From the NCBI GenBank assembly GCA_029844215.1, contig CM056720.1, forward strand, positions 28,389,711 through 28,453,710: a stretch of 64,000 bases of DNA, given 5' to 3'. The notes below the pieces were generated by a model. That model worked only from the letters and a program-made list of their open reading frames with translations. It did no database searches and was not told where the DNA came from. Origin of the DNA: Przewalskia tangutica (taxonomy: Eukaryota; Streptophyta; Magnoliopsida; Solanales; Solanaceae). Below are positions 60,016 to 64,000 of this stretch, one piece after another; the stretch's first letter is position 1; the number at the start of each line of letters is the position of its first letter. Both the position numbers and the translations under genes were made by a program.

Positions 60016-63000
60016 TGTCACGACCCGACCCCGGGCCCGCGACTGGTGCCCTACCTGGGCACCCTTACATGTATACATCAGAGATAATCAGCGGAACATA
60101 CATGAAACTTATAAAATAAACAACAGAAATAAAACAACAGGTTAGCCGATAGGGCTACCTTCCTGGACATATATATAAAAACAACCAAGCTTGCCTCTTT
60201 TCTTTACAAACCGACCCACAACATGTGACTACTGCACTTCTAAGAATTTTTAACATAATAATCAATATGGACAGGGCCCCGCCATACCCCTGAATATACA
60301 TGAACTACTACCTCAGGGAAAATCCGTACCAAGGGATAAGCCTCCGGAGCAAATGGAGCTTTCTCCCAAAAACTGAACCGAGATCCTAAGAGCAAGGATC
60401 ACCAACCTGGGTACCTAAACTCGCGGCATTAACGCACTTCGGGCGGGTCGCATAACAAAAATTTAATATGGAACGGAAATAAGGTACAATAATTAAAACA
60501 TATATGTATAAAGCATGACAGGGGTAAGTGTAAAAGAAGTAAATACCTGAGCCTACCATGTCATTACCCCCTCGTGAACTTAATCGCACTTTATTATCTT
60601 TCCCATTTCTCAATAAAGTGGTATAGTCACTTCCTTACGAACTTACTTCGGAAAATCATCAAGTTCACTACCATATAACCTACTTACCTTACACAACCTA
60701 GTCCGGCCCTTTACGGAGGGACACCTATACTGCCCGGCCCATCTCTGGGTCGATAATGTCATATAGTCTGCCCGTAAAGGTATACTGCCCGCCCATCTGG
60801 TCGACATCGCCATATAGTCCGCCTGCAGCGTATACCGCCCGCCCATCTCTCGGTCGAGCATGTCATATAGTTCGCCTGCAGGTATACCGCCTCGCCCATT
60901 TCTCGACGATAATGTCATATAGTCCGCCCATAAAGGTATACCGCTCACCCATTTCGGGACGATAACGTCATATAGTCCGCCAAGAAGGTATACCGCCCGC
61001 CCATCTCTCGGTCGATAATGTCATATAGTCCGCCTGCAGCGTATATCGCCGCCATTTCTCGACGATAATGTCATATTAAAATCCGAATTTAACCCAACGT
61101 ATTACGACCTCTACTTCTTTAGAAAGACTCTTTTTCAAATAAAACTTCCAAGTCACCGACAACCGCAGATTAAGTCATCTCTACTTTTTGACAAGTCACA
61201 TTACCCTTTTAGAAATTCAATAACCGCTTCTAAATTACGTGACTTACTTAAAAGCTTTAAGCAAGTGATACCTTTAAATCACATTGCCCTTCATTAATAC
61301 AAGTTATTTCGCTTATCACATTATTAGAGAAAACCATTCTTTTAACCTTCCATAAAGCCATTATAACCAACTTCCCATAAAGTCGTTATAACCCTTTATG
61401 GTTTTAGACAAAACTCATTCCTTTTAACCAAGAGACTTCTACTTTTTGAAACCAAGTATTAAATACTTTCAAATCAATTCACTTAACTTTCAAAAATACA
61501 ATTAGTCTCTCAACCTTTAGAAATCAAGTGACTCATTTTATTATACAACCTTAGGCAATCGATGCCTTAAAAATCAAGTTGCCTTTTCACTAAAAACAAG
61601 TCATTTATCTTTCCATAAAGCAAATATAACCAACTCCCATAAAGTCGTTATATTCACTTTATGCCTTAGCTAAATACAATTTCCTATCCAAGTGGACTTA
61701 TACGCTTAAAACTAAACAAGTATCAAATACTTTAAAACTCTTCAAGTCCCTTAACTTTAATAAAACATTAGACATCCTTAATACTCTCAAAGAAGTGAGT
61801 TAATCTCCTAACTCACCCGACTGCCATTCATAAAACTAGTAAAGGATATCAAGGTCTTCAGACGCTCACCGCATTACATAATGCAACTATTCATGCTCAA
61901 AGGATAGGAAAAGTTCTACATAAAGTAAATCACACCACTACCTCTTAACTTCTAAGAGTAGTATGAAACATGAAATGATACCATAAGTATATTCCATACA
62001 TAGAATCATGCCAAAGGAAGGAAGAGGTTCACATACCTCGCGACGATTGTCGACTAGTAGCAAAATGCTCCAAAGTACTTCAACCTCGAGTTATTCCATT
62101 CTTCAAGTAGATACGCTTATACTTAGTTCTTCAACCTATCATGGTCACAATACGCCCATTAACCTCTTACTTCAAACGAGAATATTCTATGTGCTAAGTC
62201 GCCAAATTCTACGGAAAATCTGACAAAGACCTCCTTTGTTTCTACTACTATGCCACCTTTTCAAGGCCGAATACAATAACCAAACACGCCTACATTTAAG
62301 GCCCAAACAATGCAATCAAAATAGGATTACACGCCTACTAGACGTAAAATTCCGCCCCACAAACGATATTAACTCAATACAACATACTTGGCCAATTCGC
62401 CACATAGAGGTACTACAACATTAATTCTTATCCAATTTCCAATTCAATCCAAGTTGTTAGCATAACATGATATCAAGTCGCAACCAATTATAACTACTAT
62501 AATCTTCAAGTCAATAACATGCGACGATTCTAATAACGACCAAATTGTAATCTAACTTACATGGCTCACATTACATTTCGGATTTCCAAGGCCACAATCA
62601 ATCCATAATCCTTACAAACTTCAATACATTTACTTCATGCTAGCAACAAGTATAGCTAATAACAATATAAATAATCTTGTAACACTTTCAAAGAACAAGA
62701 TTATACCTCAACGAATCTTAATCCAAATCTTCAACCAAGTCGCTTCCTTAGCAATCTAGAGCCTCTTCAAGACACTTCAATCCGCCTCGAGACCCTTAGA
62801 GCAACGCCAACACTTTTCCCTCAAACTTCTCAACAAAACCTAGAAAGACAACTAGGTTTTCTTCTTGCGACTAACACGAAAACCATCTTTTTCCGGGATT
62901 TTTCTATTGAGATACGCTTACAATATACTTAGGAACCTTGGTTTAAAGTGGGAAGATTATTGGACAAGAAACAAAATTTTTTTCCTTTTGAATGTATGGA

Positions 63001-63423
63001 ACCCGAGAGCATTCTTGCTCATCTCTCAATTTTCTTGAAAATTTTCTAAGTGTTAGACAATGTCTTGCTACTACTAGTATAATAAAGGGACATGGAGGGT
63101 CAAGATGCAACCATTTGGGTGGCTAGGATGAGCTCTAGCTAAATATCAAGACTAATTGACTCCTTTGACTTAGTCAATAATCTCATGCTCACAAGTTGCA
63201 AGACTTAGTCATACAAGACTATGGTCAATGACCATTTTAGCCATGCTATTTCGTCCAAGGCACATTAAGGGGGGGTGACACATGTCGCCCTCCCATTCGT
63301 CACAAAAATACATTTTCCGACAATTTCATAATTCCGATAAATTTTTTACAAGTCTCAAATCTTAGCACTTGTGAGTTCTTACGTACGTTCTTAAAACATG
63401 TCCTGTAAATACGGGGTGTAACA
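60016..63423 (-). repeat. Element G 3' LTR
   Basis: 3408 bases, from TGTCACGACCC to GGGGTGTAACA. It has the conserved mid-LTR block near 62210, and internal DNA of G follows on its right. Confidence 0.9.
60720..61075 (-). repeat. Minisatellite in LTR G, about seven units
   Basis: Units with TCGATAATGTCATATAGTC, CGCCTGCAG or CCCATAAAGG, and GTATACCGCC. Related to the F array but with its own variants. Confidence 0.9.
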
Positions 63424-63460
63424 TTCTTCCCCCCTTAGAAACATTCGTCCCCGAATGTTC
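63424..63460 (-). other. Polypurine tract with hairpin (G)
   Basis: Minus-strand purine run AAGGGGGGAAGAA beside the LTR and AACATTCG/CGAATGTT at 63439-63459. Confidence 0.88.
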
Positions 63461-63709
63461 TTTCGGAGTCAAACTTACCATTAGCGACATAGTTTTCTTT
63501 CACAACCCCGACATACCAAAAATGCCACACATGGCCCTAATACCTCGCACACGCATATCTGTCCATCATAAGCCCAAAAAGGGATTATCTTTTCGTACTT
63601 CCAACTCCTTCTAACTTATACACAGTCTCAATATAACTGCTCACGACACTTAAACATACCACAACTTTATCATGCATACAAGTTTCTAAAGGCCAAAGAC
63701 ATACCTGAA
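63461..63709 (-). other. G region between gag and PPT
   Basis: About 250 bases with no domain recognised. Pol is absent here, so G looks like a gag-only element such as E, unless pol was lost only from this copy. Confidence 0.55.
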
Positions 63710-63907
63710 TCATATAGGCGGTTCAAGGACCGCTAAAACTGAACTCCCACCACGACCTCTTCCACTACCGTTTGCACGAACCTCCCGCCTAGCTATCAAG
63801 GCAAGAACTCGCAATCGATCCAAGAGACGGTGTTGTCCCACCAGACTTCTATAAGGACACTTTCTTAACATATGGCCTAGACGACAACAAGAAAACAAGC
63901 ACCGCAT
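63710..63907 (-). pseudogene. gag: gag C-terminus of element G with zinc knuckle
   Basis: Minus-strand frame of 65 codons. It opens with the knuckle CLFSCCRLGHMLRKC at about 63856-63901, where the family pattern is CX2CX4HX4C; one residue appears extra between the first two Cys. A basic, Gly-rich tail follows (SGRGRGGSS), as is usual after the knuckle in plant gypsy gag, and then a stop at about 63707. The N-terminal part of gag lies to the right, running out of the window. The ATG of this frame is internal and not a true start. The Gag function, RNA binding in the particle, is inferred from the knuckle only. Confidence 0.72.
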
Positions 63908-64000
63908 CGCGCGACATACCCCGTAATGTAACCTACCACATCATGACGAGGCACGTGTGGCTCGATCGATCGAACCCCATCTCCACGAGGATCTGAAGCT

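Overview
This window is plant nuclear DNA made almost entirely of nested, decayed LTR retrotransposons of the Ty3/gypsy superfamily. I find no intact host gene, tRNA, rRNA or CRISPR array. The evidence is: repeated LTR termini (TGTTACACC or TGTTATACC at the 5' end, GTCGTGACA at the 3' end); a primer-binding site matching the 3' end of initiator-Met tRNA (TGGTATCAGAGC); polypurine tracts next to LTRs; gag zinc knuckles; a protease and start of reverse transcriptase; and integrase fragments such as PYEALYG. The long LTRs (about 3.4-3.7 kb), the PR-to-RT linker and the integrase type suggest the chromovirus Tekay/Del lineage. The host is probably a eudicot, perhaps Solanaceae; this host call is inference from repeat style.

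Layout. 1-5370: rearranged element N. It has a near-perfect palindrome of two opposed LTR pieces (1-1815), then a plus-strand LTR, PBS, gag and protease/RT start. It is cut at 4603 by an inverted PBS+LTR and followed by two opposed LTR scraps. 5376-5411: AT microsatellite. 5412-7009: unclassified AT-rich DNA. 7010-9584: start of a plus-strand LTR (M). From 9585 on, a stack of minus-strand elements sits inside M.

Stratigraphy, oldest to youngest. M holds F, a tandem LTR-int-LTR-int-LTR array (9585-13188, 54914-58523 and 59334-60015 are its LTRs; the two internal parts are about 0.8 kb and non-coding). The first internal part of F holds E (13827-54761; gag-only internal region). E holds a solo LTR L (18887-22346, in gag) and, in its 5' LTR, element I (26307-54672). 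The LTRs of I hold a plus-strand solo LTR K (26991-30366), the complete element H (32548-42001, exact 5-bp target duplication CTTTT) and the plus-strand element J (45356-51864). F's third LTR is interrupted by G (60016 to beyond the window end), which has gag directly before its 3' LTR.

How the parts work together. No element here can make a full protein set. H, I and J share one deleted internal plan (gag, about 0.5 kb of unassigned DNA, integrase; no protease/RT/RNase H), so this derivative was itself copied and must have used enzymes from an autonomous relative. F carries no protein and E and G carry only gag. Each LTR family carries its own minisatellite at a similar place, about 0.7-1.05 kb from the LTR 3' end. 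A TATAAATA box sits about 0.4-0.46 kb from the LTR 5' end, so most of each LTR may be transcribed leader.

Caution: many short indels recur as two alternative spellings of the same motif in unrelated LTRs. This could reflect systematic long-read basecalling error, and the palindrome could be a fold-back artefact. Boundaries are by eye, usually good to a few bases at LTR ends and tens of bases inside decayed coding regions.
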